Positions 20,645-31,149 of a DNA stretch of 64,000 nucleotides are shown piece by piece; positions within the stretch are counted from its first letter, which is position 1, and each line of letters opens with the position of its first letter. The notes under the pieces were generated by a model, which made no database searches, was not told the DNA's origin, and saw nothing but the letters and a program-made list of their open reading frames with translations. Origin of the DNA: Heligmosomoides polygyrus polygyrus (lineage: Eukaryota; Nematoda; Chromadorea; Rhabditida; Heligmosomidae); contig OX377206.1 in assembly GCA_947396885.1 (NCBI GenBank), positions 52,497,631-52,561,630 of the forward strand, read 5' to 3'. A program made the position numbers and the translations under genes.

Positions 20645-20877
20645 TTTTACTATAATTATTCGGTCGAATAGAGTTTAATTACTCGATTTTCGATTAATAT
20701 TCGAATATAGCTTCCTTCGATGTTCGAATTCGAACGAATGTTCGACTTTTGAAAGTCATCGATATTCGAGTTCGAACGAATAATCGACTTTTAAAAATAA
20801 TCGATATTCGAATTCGAACGAATATTCGAAAATCAAGAAATATCGAATGACCGAGTAATTCGAATAATTATCTACCA
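20645..20877. mobile_element. hAT-like terminal region built of TTCGAA words
   Basis: About 230 bp iterate TTCGAAT, TATTCGA and CGAACGAAT on both strands, for example ATATTCGAATTCGAACGAAT at 20803-20822. The block ends TTATCTACCACTA, resembling a decayed hAT end (CAGTGGTAGATAA inward). It matches the style, but not the sequence, of the TTCCG, GAAAACA and CGTAAAT end regions elsewhere. No transposase and no TSD are seen. Confidence 0.45.
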
Positions 20878-20911
20878 CTATATAATTGAGTTAGCTCCCT
20901 GCCCTGTAGAT

Positions 20912-21925
20912 GATGAGGCGTATCTCACCCAAGTTGGAAACCTGGCTGAGATACGCCTCGTGGAACTACGCGTAATCTCATGGAACCCCTTGCGACGCCT
21001 CCGCGTATCTCGCGCGGGCAACGTTTGCCGTTCAACATGGGATATTGTTGCAGCAGAGGAAGCGCAGCCTCCTCCTGCTTGACACAAGCGGGAGGAGGCG
21101 TTTCTAAGCCCCAGTATGCAGAAGACGGTTCCCTTCGTCGCATCACAACCTTCAGGAGTCAGAAGATCGAAAGAAAGGAAGCAGAGGTCACATCGTCGTC
21201 GTACGACGACCTGCTGCATGCAGAACTCAGCATTATCCCATGTTGAACGGAAAAGTTTACCCGCGACAGGTACGCCTCTGCGTATCTCGCGCGGGCAACG
21301 TTTGCCGTTCAACATGGGATATTGTTGCAGCAGAGGAAGCGCAGCCTCCTCCTGCTTGACACAACGGCGTCTGCGCGCGAGTGGCTGAATCCAGAAGACG
21401 GGTTCCCTTCGCCGCACCACAACCTTCTGGAGTCAGAAGGGGAGACGCCATCATCCTAGGACGAGGGATCGTATTCATAATTGAGCATGAGATACTGCTG
21501 CAGCAGAGGAAGAGCAGCCTCCTCTGCTTGACACAAGCAGGAGGAGGCGTTTCTGAGTCCCTGAATCCAGAAGTCGGGTTGCCTTCGTCGCACCACAACC
21601 TTCTGGAGTCAGAAGAGGAGACACCGTCGTCCTACGGCGAGGGATCGCATTCAGAATTGAGCATGAGATGCTGCTGCAGCAGTGGAAGCGCAGCCTCGTC
21701 CTGCTTGACACAACGGCGTCTGTGCGCGTTTCTGAGTCCCTGAATCCAGAAGACGGGTTCCCTTCGTCGCACCACAACCTTCTGGAGTCAGAAGATCGAA
21801 AAGAAAGGAAGCAGAGGTCACATCGTCGTCGTACGACGACCGGCTGCATGCAGAACTCAGCATTATCCCATGTTTAACGGAATACTTTACCCGCGCCAGG
21901 TACGCCTCTGCGTATATCTCCCCAG
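20912..21925. repeat. Complex satellite-like tandem block
   Basis: About 1 kb is made of recurring modules. TTGTTGCAGCAGAGGAAGCG with CCTCCTGCTTGACACAA occurs at about 21040, 21320, 21490 and 21670. CTTCGTCGCACCACAACCTT with CTGGAGTCAGAAG occurs at about 21130, 21405, 21585 and 21765. CGTCGTCGTACGACGACC with ATGCAGAACTCAGCATTA occurs at 21190-21240 and 21820-21870. A 94 bp segment at 20990-21083 recurs almost exactly at 21270-21363. GAGGCGTATCTC and its complement lie at both outer borders. The open frames on both strands are by-products of the repeat. Confidence 0.75.
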
Positions 21926-22168
21926 TCCAGAATTTCCTCATGGTCAAATGTACGTGGCGTGCTCGCGAGTTTGACGGAAGTCCCATCTGAAAATTTGGTT
22001 AACACCAGGACTCAAGTCGATACCAAACGTAGTATTCACCGAGATGCTTCAGTAAATGTTGTCTTTTTGTTGTTCTGTTAACAAAATTGTTTTGAAGATC
22101 ACACGTACTTTTTGTGCAAGAGTATTTTCTGAGAAAGAAGCGCAAACCTATAACCCCGCGAAGCGGGC

Positions 22169-22205
22169 AAGTGCGAGACACGCCGTTAGGCGTGTCGTAG
22201 CACTT
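22169..22205. repeat. Strong short hairpin
   Basis: AAGTGC, then GACACGCC-GTTA-GGCGTGTC, then GCACTT form two stacked perfect stems with a 4 nt loop. A second small hairpin, CCCCGCGAAGCGGGG-like, lies just upstream at about 22153-22168. This is possibly the tip of a decayed fold-back element; function unknown. Confidence 0.6.
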
Positions 22206-22309
22206 GTGCGAATATATTCGTTCGGCCACAACTATAGAGCATTCGCGCGCCATTGGTCGGCGTGATGACTCAGAGCGTCCGCCTAAGTGCGAATCAATCG
22301 GACCGTGAT

Positions 22310-22409
22310 GGAGTAGTGTGGTGTACGTAAATAATTACGTACTCCACACCCCATGCGCGACAAATGTAGTGTGGAATACGTAATTATGTACGTACATCAC
22401 ACTACGTCC
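22310..22409. mobile_element. Palindromic element within repeat W
   Basis: Arms of about 40 bp (GGAGTAGTGTGGTGTACGTA against TACGTACATCACACTACGTCC, with AATTACGTA in both) face each other around a short spacer. It lies in a longer repeat W (about 22270-22690), whose right part recurs at about 58200-58445. Confidence 0.6.
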
Positions 22410-22690
22410 GTCGCCCCAGTCGCTCTACTCGCTCGAAGTATGTACAGGCCCTAAAACATTTCAGTGGGAGATTTCAAACTGCTCGGGCCTCATTCAGTAC
22501 CCTTGATAATAGCGCGGCCCAATGAGAATACGGCGTCCCAATCGTAGCGATCGTATGGCCTCCTACGTCCTAGCAATTCTCTTTCTAAAGCCGCAGGTCT
22601 GTAGAGTTGCCAGCAATTTTACAGAGACACCAGATCGTTCACACTGATGGAAAACCACTCCCGTATTTGGGCGAGTTACAGAAGCTAAGC
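22410..22690 (+). repeat. Dispersed repeat W, copy 1
   Basis: Shares GTCGCTCTACTCG, GAAGTATGTACAGGCCCTAAA, then after a gap GCCAGCAATTTTACAGAGACAC, AGATCGTTCACA and CCGTATTTGGGCGAGTT with 58200-58445 in the same order. Non-coding. Confidence 0.65.
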
Positions 22691-22975
22691 CACTAAACTG
22701 AGAAAATGAACGAAATAATCGGAAACAAACCACCAACCATCGTCGGCACCGCTCGGTCTGACAACCTGCTCTTGGTCAGCTAGGCAGTCCCCTCCGTTCG
22801 AATCCGACATCGTGTTCTGAAACACGATGAGGCTTGTTAAGCAGACCAGAACGAATAACAAAAAGCATCTGGAGCGACACAATATCGAGTGAAGATGTCT
22901 AGCACGTCTATGGGCAAAGGTCAGTTAAAGCAGAGAAATGAGCAGAGCGCAGAGAAAGAGGGCCTTATTTATAAA

Positions 22976-25204
22976 CTCAGACACTCGCAGCGGTGACGAC
23001 TGGGGGACAATGACGAATTATGACGTTGCGGGTGACGACTGGGTGGCGTTTCAGAGCGGAGCTTCGCGAGCGGCAAGATGGCGGCTGCATGACGTCACTC
23101 AGCCGCTCTTTGCAACACGCTGCGCGAGCGTAATGTTGAATTAGGGCGCGCTAATCCGGGTTGGTCTAGGGTGCAAGACAAGAGGGTCCACCCTGCATCT
23201 CTGAACTGGCAGCTTTGTCCTACCTGTGGCAGTCCTGGGTGACTTCCTATAGATGCAGAGTGCATGTAGTTGGGCAATACGTTCTCATTTCAATAGCTTT
23301 GTGACAAATAGCTCGAATGCTATGAAGAGGGAAGAGGACCGTCTCTCCGTTTCAGACTTGCTGTGATCTGGTGGAACCTTGTTTCCTATCGGTTTCTCTT
23401 TCTTCTTTCATGTTCCTTGATATCAATCACTACCTTATCTAGTTCCTCGGCGTTCTACAGACAAATGTGTCTTCAGGTTGCCGTCCCTGACTTGGTTGAA
23501 TTTTTGGAACGAACATTTTTACTTTCGTGGACTCTCACCAGTTCGTCACAAGTAAGTCGTTGATTTTTTTGTTTCGTTCTTTTTCTGCCGCGTGAGCGAA
23601 GCTTTACTATTCTATTTATGTGTCTATTCCCTATTTCCTTAGAAATCCGTCATCAGATTGAGGGTAAACTTGGAGTGAGGATATCGGGCAAAGCAGAACA
23701 CATTCTCCCCATTCTCATTGGAACACGTTATAATTCCTCCTTTTCTCACGGTTGTCATCCCTCATATCTTGTGCTCAAATTTTTCCTCTAACGTTGTAAC
23801 ATTAGTGTTCTACCCCTTCTCATTAATATAGCATTACTCTTAAAATGGTTTCTTTTTGTGAGCACCACTTTAGAAGTGATTCTTGCAGATATGCATGTTG
23901 TTCATTGTCGATTTCTACAGTACTACTTCGCTCATCACTAATGGCAACGTCTTCTTGCGTTGAAGCCGCTGCTGCACTAGAAAACAATCTGATGGGAGAG
24001 CTGCGGGCCCATAAAAAGGCATACAATCCGCCTTTTCTCTGCTTAGGGGTTCCGACTATTTAGCTTGTATAATTTACGTCATTGCCTTGCAGTCACCTGG
24101 TATGTCCACGCGATTATGGATGCCTTCTAGGCCGCTCGCAGTGCTCAGGTGAGGATCTCATAACGACGCTTCTCAATAATACAGCGAGCTTGACCAGACC
24201 TTCACTGTGGGATTTTGTTTCAGAGATTACGTGAGCTCGGTGAAGCTGCGAGTTACCTATTCTGCTTATTTCCATTGACAGAACGAGTCACGATGATCAA
24301 CCACCGCGCACTCAGGGACACGGCTTGGTTCGAGGAAGCAGTACTGCAGTCTCCTTCAAGGTAAGTCCATACCCTGTCTATGTCTCAAATTTCGTACAGT
24401 CCAAGTTTGAACTTATGTCGGACTATTACAGAACTGTATCTGCGACACCACTATTCAGAACTACCATTCTTCTCCTGAAAATGGCTGCAAATGTTATCTA
24501 GATGATGACAATCCCATTCTTTCTATTATATACACCATTGTAAGTGGTGAGTACGTTCTTTAAGTTAAACCAAGTTTGAGAATAACAAGCATAGCATGAT
24601 TTTTGATTTTTTAGAAGTGTCATTCAGCCGGATGGCTACGTCTCCGGCCAATGAAGTTTCCAGTCAAACCTCCTACGATGCCGTTCTGCTGTATGAACAG
24701 AATTTTTTCGCGTGAATTACGAGTGATGACCACGAACCTTCATATTCCCACTGTTTCTTAAATACTCTGCAGTATACAAAGGTTGGGACTTTGTTCCTGT
24801 TGTATCGTTATATTTTGTATCGTAATTTTTGTATTAGAGACTCTGTTGTTTCCTCATGTAGTCTTACCTGCCAGATTTTTTGTGTCGGTGATTTCTCCGG
24901 TTGTGGAATGCTTCTTGTTCATTGTGGAGTCGAATATTGTATACGTTCACTAATACTAAATATTATGTAAGATATGTAATAAAAATAAATGACCTACATG
25001 TGTACAAACTACAATAAGCAAGCCTAAATGTAATGAACAAACGCTACATGAGCGAAGGAAGGGCAACTCCGGTCACCAACGGGGGAGCGTCCGGTCACCA
25101 TCGGGGGACGGCGCGGTGACGACTGCGGCACGGCCGAGTCACCACTGATTTGTTCCGAGGGTGACCGCGACGTCCCGCAGTCGTCACCGCTGCGAGTGTC
25201 TGAG
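22976..25204. mobile_element. 2.2 kb TIR element carrying a spliced ORF
   Basis: Both ends read inward CTCAGACACTCGCAGCGGTG and continue ACGACTG(G/C)GGGAC (22976-23008 and 25204-25172), 32 of 33 bp matching. The subterminal zones repeat GTGACGACTG or its complement (23027-23040, 25115-25125, 25178-25190), as transposase-binding sites often do. The TSD is unclear (AAA outside each end). The interior shows no transposase. It holds exon-like segments, including a frame at 23356-23551 ending at an AAG|TAAGT-type donor, the spliced ORF 24093-24715 and AATAAA at about 24978. Confidence 0.55.
24093..24715 (+). CDS. Hypothetical spliced protein, C-terminal part
   Basis: Exons 24093-24148, 24224-24230, 24282-24360, 24432-24546 and 24615-24715 join in phase through four GT-AG introns of 75, 51, 71 and 68 nt, with nematode-like acceptors (TTTCAG, TTTTAG). 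The second exon would be a 7 nt microexon, AGATTAC. The product includes Cys-rich C-P-R-D-Y-G-C and N-C-I-C-D-T-T-I-Q-N-Y-H, and ends Y-E-Q-N-F-F-A at TGA 24713-24715. A polyadenylation signal AATAAA follows at about 24978. I do not recognise the family. The upstream exon is unresolved, and reading through 24224-24290 without the microexon is an alternative. It lies between matching terminal inverted repeats (22976-25204), so it could be a captured host gene fragment or an accessory transposon ORF. Confidence 0.45.
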
Positions 25205-25263
25205 AAATATAGCCGGCTGTTCGCGTCATTTAGGGTGTGTGATGGGCCACCGCTGTCTCATGA

Positions 25264-25603
25264 AGGCTCGTGCACAGTTTCACTGCGCTGTGGCACCGCG
25301 CTGAGGGGTTCATTTTTTGCCACATCCCCCACGTCGGCGCGGTGCGGTAGCGCTGCGTAGCTGGAAGATTGCCAGCAGAGGGGCGTCCAACAAGCGCATG
25401 GTACGCAATCCCGCAAGCCACACGCCACACCACGGCACAGCGCGGTGAAAATGGGAGCTCCAATTCGCTCAGCGCAGTGGCACAGCGCGGTGGCACTGCG
25501 CGGTGAGTGTGCACGGCCCCTCACCGCGCTGTGGCACCGCGCAGTGAACCGCCTATGCTACAACATGGGTGGTTCACTGCGCTGTCGAACTGTGCACGAG
25601 CCT
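25264..25603. mobile_element. Harbinger-like MITE (TGA target)
   Basis: Terminal inverted repeats AGGCTCGTGCACAGTT at both ends, flanked by TGA (25261-25263 and 25604-25606). The interior iterates CAGCGCGGTG and CACCGCGCTG-like words on both strands (25275-25300, 25433-25560). Confidence 0.7.
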
Positions 25604-25702
25604 TGATAAGTTACAGGGCAAAGGACAGCCATGACTCATGTTTCGCCGATTCGTCGCGCCGTCGGCGCCCTCCGTACTAGAGATCCTCCCCGCATAGCCC
25701 CT

Positions 25703-25843
25703 GGGCCGTATGCTATTCTCTCCCCAACCGTCCCCGGCCGGGTATGAGGCAGTCTCCGCCCACATCCCCGGTATGCACATCATGCGCCATCGATTTTTCG
25801 CGCCGTCCCCGTTCCCGAGTCGGGCGAGAATAGCATACGGCCC
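25703..25843. mobile_element. Harbinger-like MITE (CCT target)
   Basis: Ends GGGCCGTATGCTATTCTC and its exact complement are flanked by CCT (25700-25702 and 25844-25846). The interior (CTCCCCAACCGTCCCCGGCC, GAGGCAGTCTCCGCCCAC) is homologous to the reverse complement of about 59345-59440. Confidence 0.75.
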
Positions 25844-25846
25844 CCT

Positions 25847-26439
25847 ACGTCTCTTCTCGACCGCGCTAGGGTCCAGACAGAGGAGCACATTGGTGCTAGA
25901 GCACCCTATTGGGACCGAGCCTGAGAGAAAACTGCTAATACTCATACTTTGCATAAAATTCGTGTGTTCAAAGAAGTGAATTTCCTCAGTCCAAGAGGCA
26001 AGGACTCCAGCGCAACCCGCCGTGGCAGGCTATACCTAAGACTAGAAAAAATGAGAGGTTATAATAACGCTTAAGTGTGTCTCCCTAATCTACCACCAGT
26101 ACTGATCCGTTCATAAGCACTAATGCTTTGCTGGAGAGAGACGGGCAATAAAGGTCTGAGGATGGCCTGCTTGTACGCCGTCATTTCTTGGATTCATCAT
26201 ATTTATTCCCGTAGAAAATATCGGTTTCGGTGCTTCTTGACTCTGACGTGCAGGAAGTCCTACTCTTTTGGAACATGGCCTTATTGAAATTCGGTCTCCA
26301 TTTACAGCAGGTTTCCGCAACGGTCGGCGCGCCCTGGAAACCCAGGCGACGAGCGTGTTCTCTCACACGGGCGCTGAACCAGCTCGCTCGCCCGTAGGGC
26401 AGCAGGAGTGTCCCTGTCGCGACGTTCGCGACCCCGTCG
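25847..26439. other. Flank of BEL1, no supported gene
   Basis: No gene recognised. The right part could include the start of the BEL1 5' LTR, whose upstream border cannot be placed because no second LTR is found. Confidence 0.35.
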
Positions 26440-26588
26440 CTTCTCATGCTTTGTTTGCTCGCATGAGAGCTTGCCCTCTCTGATAAGAGGGCACCATAAC
26501 GCTTACGAACCGAATAAAGGTTGCTAGCAGAAAGACTGTTCTCGTCACAGAAACATTATCCCACTGAACCACCTACGGGTACACATTT
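26440..26588 (+). repeat. BEL1 5' LTR, 3' part (approximate start)
   Basis: It is placed by analogy with BEL2. It contains AATAAA at 26511-26516, then a final stretch (CCACTGAACC...TACACA) shared with the end of the BEL2 LTR, directly followed by the primer-binding site. The left border is a guess based on the BEL2 LTR length of about 145 bp. Confidence 0.5.
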
Positions 26589-26602
26589 TGGTGCATCGAC
26601 CG
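26589..26602 (+). promoter_or_regulatory. BEL1 primer-binding site, tRNA-Gly
   Basis: TGGTGCATCGACCG is complementary to the 3' end of eukaryotic tRNA-Gly(GCC) plus CCA, with one mismatch in 14. tRNA-Gly is a known primer of several BEL/Pao elements. It starts minus-strand DNA synthesis. Confidence 0.75.
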
Positions 26603-26635
26603 AATAATTTATCGTGTAACTTCGTATAAACCGGT

Positions 26636-26873
26636 CACCCCGAGTGGTGCCGAAGTCAGATCCCGAGCGATCTGCACATTGATCCCTAGTGATCAAAACG
26701 GCTACCCCGAGTGGTACCGAAACCAGATCCCGGCGATCTGCAAGCGACCCCTAGTGGTCAAAACGGTTACCCCGAGCGGTACCAAAACCAGATCCCGAGC
26801 GATTTGAACACCGACCCCTAGTGGTCAATACAGTAACCCCTAGTGGTAACTAAACCAGATCCCGAGCGATCTG
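26636..26873 (+). promoter_or_regulatory. BEL1 leader: eleven-hairpin array
   Basis: About 3.6 tandem units of roughly 66 bp each form three small stem-loops: (C/T)ACC-CCGAG(T/C)-GGT(G/A), CAGATC-CCGAGC-GATCTG and GA(T/C)C-CCTAGT-G(A/G)TC. Starts are 26636, 26657, 26681, 26703, 26724, 26746, 26768, 26789, 26813, about 26836 and 26856. Loops are CC(G/T)AG(T/C) in ten of eleven (26730-26734 is CCGGC). Stem changes between units keep pairing (C-G to U-A in the first type, U-A to C-G in the third, one G-U in the second). The position between primer site and gag is where LTR retroelements carry packaging or dimerisation signals. That role is inference. Confidence 0.8.
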
Positions 26874-26949
26874 TTGGACATTCAAAGAAGCTACCTTAAT
26901 CGGTATACGAGTGTTTACAAGCTAAAAAGCCATTACTATCCCAGCAAAA

Positions 26950-27535
26950 ATGGATGTTATTTTATATAAGAAACCAATTTCAATTAGCGTTAACACACTT
27001 AACGCCCTAACAGATAATTTTAAGTGCTACACATTAGCACAAAAGTACTCATGTGAAATAGAAATTCAATATGAAGAAGTCCAAACGGCAATCGATTTAA
27101 TGAGCGGAGGTGTTCGACAGATAAGTCGAGCAAGGCAAGAGCTGAAATCTCAAATTTCGCAGCTTAAGAAAGAGTATAGCGAAGCCGCGTCTAAAGAGGA
27201 GAAAAAGTCATTGCTGACAATAATTGAGGACATCGAAAAGGAAACAAACTTTAACGATGTGGTAGGCAAAGCAGATGAAATGCAGTATATGCTAGAATCA
27301 CGCCTCACAGAAGCAAAAAGTACAAAAAAATAGGCTTGCAAGGAAGTTGTCAATAGAAAAAGGCACAGATACTTCTGGGTGCGACTCAAAATTAGATGTC
27401 GGTACCAATAAACTAACCAGCGACAACAGCTGCAATGAGGAATTCGATATTAGCCCTTCCGATTGGCTAACAGAAGACAGCTCAACAGATTCTTTTGAGA
27501 AAATAACCCCGCACAAACAGTCTGCAGGTCAATAA
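26950..27535 (+). pseudogene. gag: BEL1 Gag N-terminal region (frameshifted)
   Basis: The start ATG at 26950 gives 127 residues rich in Lys/Glu with a predicted coiled coil (S-Q-L-K-K-E-Y-S-E-A-A), ending at TAG 27331-27333. The reading continues in another frame at about 27347-27535, an acidic Ser/Thr/Asp-rich segment. BEL2 has the same two pieces: 52653-52835 begins with a similar M-x-x-x-Y-K-(K/T)-P-I and 52218-52637 has the coiled coil. The segment is therefore a real part of this family's Gag, but frames are broken here. The Gag proper (DUF1759) starts in the next frame. Confidence 0.7.
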
Positions 27536-27537
27536 GG

Positions 27538-30291
27538 ACTCCAGCACTAACCCGACCAAAGTTCTACGGGGTAGAGGAGGACTTTCCAGAGTTTTGGGCT
27601 ATCTATGAGACCCTCATCCATCACAACCAAAGTCTGAGCACGGTGGAAAAAATGATGATGTTAAAAGATAGCCTAAGAGGGAGATCAGATACCGCAATTA
27701 AGGGGATGCAACTCGTACCTCAGAATTACAATTGGATGGTCGAAACCCTGAAGAAAAAATATGGCAACAAGCCAATAAACAGGTCGAGAATTATTCAAAA
27801 CCTTACATTCTTAAAACCCGCAAGTAGTCAAGCGGAGAGCTGTGCGTACACCTTTGACAAAGTCAGTATGCTCATCAACCAAATGGTATCTACAGGTCAA
27901 GATATAAGAAATACAAAAGACGCAATGTGGACTGAAACCATCCTCCAAAAATTTCCTTACGAAATCGTGAAAAACGTACTCGTAGCAATTAAAGAGAGGG
28001 ATGAAGTCCAAATCGAAGATTTAATGCATGAAATTGAATCTGAAATCTCGTCAAAATCATATGTCGAGTCACGTATGAAATATCAGCCGTCAAAACACAC
28101 CAAACCAATGGGCAACCCTCCAAATCGTTTCCACTCACGATGTCAAGCCGATATCAGTATGCAACAAAAAAGAAAAACTCTAGTAGACAAAAGGCTATGT
28201 TGGAAATGTCTTACAAATTCTCATTCGAGCAACTTATGCGAGAAATCTGGCTGCCCTGCGTGTGGATGCAAACATCATTCAACTGTTTGCTGCGAAAAGA
28301 CGAACAACCGTGCTAACAACACAAATCCACCTCGAGGATCTATTAGAGAAGCACCCCGTATGCCAAACACTGGCAGGCGCTATCCACACAATGCCTCGAG
28401 TTACAACCAACCTCCAAATAACCTTCACACAGGCGATTCCAGGAGGAGACCTTACCAAACCCCATCTCAGGGCGTTCACCAATTTAACCCTGAAATAAAG
28501 AGAATAACTCCCTCAGCAATACATCAAGAACAAGTCATATTAATGACAGCCGAAGGCAACATTTGGAATCATAATACGTGCGAATTCCAAAAAATCTTGT
28601 TTTTCTTCGACACAGGAGCACAAAAATCGGTCATAAACGAAGCCTTAGCTGACAAATTAGGCCTACCAAAGCTAAAAACAGAGACATGTGTTATGTCAGG
28701 CATAGGAGGCCACATTGAAATGTTCCAAAGCAATATAGTTTCGCTTAAAATAGGATCTGCTTGCGGCAAAGACCTTGACATATTAGTTCAAACAAAGCCA
28801 ATAATCACCAATGGTTTTCCGTCAATAAAACTGACATCCAATGACAAGCAATTTCTTCAAAGCAAGGAAATCTGCGTATCAAATTCCGAGCTACGCGGAG
28901 AACATCAGAACCCAGATATACTTGTGGGTCTCGACTACTATCATAATTTCGTGTTAGAAATGAGCGAAAGCGGCACCATTACGCCATCGCGATTGAAAGT
29001 TGCGAGAACCATATTTGGTCCCACATTATATGGCAAAGGAATTCTAGATATAGATCCGAGATCCGCCTCAATTATGTACGAAATGACGGCTATAGTCCCC
29101 AACACAGAATCGGAAATGTTACATAAAATGTTCGAACTAGAAGGCCTAGGAATTTTTTCAGGCGAAGAAAGGAAAAAGGATGAAATACTTGAGTACTTTG
29201 AAGAGTATTCTAAGCAAATTTTCTTCCTAAATGGTCACATCACTGCTCCATTTCCTTTAAAAAGCAATCACTTAGAGCTATCTGACAACTACGCCGTTGC
29301 AATAAAAAGGGTAATTTCACTTCATACACACCTCAACGCTAACCCAAAGCAGAAACCGTTGTATTGCAAAACAATTTCAGACTACATTTCGAACGGTATA
29401 GTAGAATCGATCGACGGAAACGTTGAAAACTCTGTAGGTACGTATTATATGCCACATTCAGGAGTTTGGCGCGAGCACAAGCCAAAAACACTACGCATAG
29501 TGTTCGACGCGTCATCAAAGAAAAAGAATGAACTTCCTCTAAATGATGTTATATTTAAAGGAGGATCCTTTGTGAACAAAATACATGACATACTTATATC
29601 AAGTCGATTATCGAAAATCATTCTTCTTTGTGACATCGAGGCAGCCTTCACTCAAATTCGACTGCTTGATTCTCACAAGGATTTATGCAGATTTCTCTGG
29701 TTTAAAGATTTAAATAAACCACCAACAAGAGAAAACGTGGTAGAACTGCGCTTCAAAAGATCGCCTTTCGGTATAACCGCTTCCCCGAGCATCTTAAACA
29801 TGGCTCTTATAAGCTTTCTCAGCAGGAAAAACACAATACTAACAAAAGAAATTATGAAAAACTTATATGTTGACAATATACTGCTCCACGCCGAAGAGGA
29901 AGCAACGCAAAAATACCAAGAATCCAAATCACTCTTCGCAGAAATCGGTATGAACTTACGCGAATTCGTCTCCAATTCGGACGCTGTGAACATCACAATT
30001 CCGGAAGCAGATAAAGCTCCAGTTGGAGGAACAATACTCCTAGGAGTCAACTACAACACGAAAACAGACAGATTTTCTATAAAAATCTCATTCCCAAACA
30101 AGCAATTACTAACGAAACGTGACATTGTCAGTCAGATAAATTCCGTTTACGACCCCATAGGCATCGCAGCACCGCTTATGGTTAAGCTCAAATCTCTTAT
30201 GCGTGAGATCTTTGAAACGACTAGTGACTGGGAAAAAACGAATACCATTAAACCTTGCGACAACATGGATTGTGTCGTGCAACCCCATTAA
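27538..30291 (+). pseudogene. pol: BEL1 Gag-Pol: DUF1759, zinc knuckles, protease, RT
   Basis: Counting from Met at 27643: residues 1-140 are the Gag-like DUF1759 region (open frame extends upstream to 27538). Residues 186-220 hold two zinc knuckles (C-W-K-C-L-T-N-S-H then C-P-A-C-G-C-K-H-H). About 320-470 is the DUF1758 aspartic protease, with catalytic F-F-D-T-G-A-Q. About 570-800 is the Pao-type reverse transcriptase, with L-C-D-I-E-A-A-F and the active-site box Y-V-D-N (about residue 742), where the second Asp is Asn. About 810-882 begins the Peptidase_A17-type region, with S-V-Y-D-P-I-G. The frame ends at 30289-30291 and coding continues in a shifted frame from about 30270. Cytoplasmic virus-like particles would be its site of action; this copy is not functional because of downstream breaks. 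Confidence 0.9.
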
Positions 30292-30967
30292 CAACATCTC
30301 GTTATCAATCCCGCGATATATTGGTTCAACAAACACAAACCAAGGCACTAAGGGAAGCACTTTATGGATATTCGCAGACGCTAGTATGATGGCGATTGCC
30401 ACATGTGCCTTCTTTAAAAACAACATTACAAACGAAGTAAGCTCACTTGTGAGCGGAAAAACCCGATTGGCTCCCAAAAAATCGAAGCAAACCATTCCTA
30501 AACTTGAACTCATTGGTATAGTGATTGGAATGCGTCTAGCAAAGACTATATTTGACGTTTCAAAACACAAAAATAGCCAAATTAACATAGCTAGTGACAG
30601 CGAAATAGCGCTGTCATGGATAAAAAAGTCTGGAAAAGTACCGATATTCGTAGACAACCAGAGAAACCACATCCTAATACTCAAGAGACAATTTCAAAGT
30701 CAGGGAATGGCTGTTTCATTCTTTCACGTCCCCACAGCTCTTAACACAGCCGATGCTGGAACACGCGGAGTATCTTATCAAGAGGTCACTAAAATTGGCT
30801 GGATCAAAGGACCGTGCTGGTTATCAAACCCCGAAGCCTTATCGCAACTCAAAGAAATAGCAAATATAGATGGTAACTGTGATGAAGAAGTCGTGGGAGA
30901 CAAATTTCAAATTTATTACATGCCAGAGCATGTTAACAAAGCATCACAACCGTATGCAAATGTATAA
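30270..30967 (+). pseudogene. pol: BEL1 RNase H region
   Basis: Open from about 30203, overlapping the end of the RT frame by about 90 nt, which shows a frameshift near 30270-30290. It reads F-A-D-A-S, then K-L-E-L-I-G, A-S-D-S-E-I-A-L-S-W-I and H-V-P-T-A-L-N-T-A-D. These are the four conserved RNase H blocks with acidic residues D, E, D, D of the BEL/Pao type. It closes at 30965-30967, shortly before the CR1 insertion. Confidence 0.85.
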
Positions 30968-31149
30968 TCTCAACTTAGAAGAAAAAAAAACTTAGAAAAT
31001 GACAACGCAACATGTAATGTGAAGGGAAAATTGTATTAAGAAGAGAGGCAGAACACCAATAAAAGCTAGAAAGCAAGAAAAGCTATAAAGATGCAGTCGG
31101 AACAGCAATGAAGCCATGAACAGGCAACGAATGTTGTTTACTCGGGTAC

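Noticed and set aside
20878..21986. Several 100-180 codon frames on both strands
   Set aside because: They are readings of the satellite-like block in different frames and repeat internally.
22685..22882. Minus-strand frame with a signal-peptide-like start
   Set aside because: It has no in-frame ATG (first usable codon is TTG) and a stop lies shortly upstream. Possible splicing to a short tail is not enough support.
23845..24063. 72-codon ATG frame proposed as first exon of the gene at 24093
   Set aside because: No donor in a phase compatible with the downstream exons could be found.
24560..24580. AACCAAGTTTGAG resembles the 3' half of nematode SL1 spliced leader
   Set aside because: Only about 12 bases match, there is no GGTTTAATTACC upstream, no GT donor right after it and no Sm site. 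It lies inside an intron of the candidate gene.
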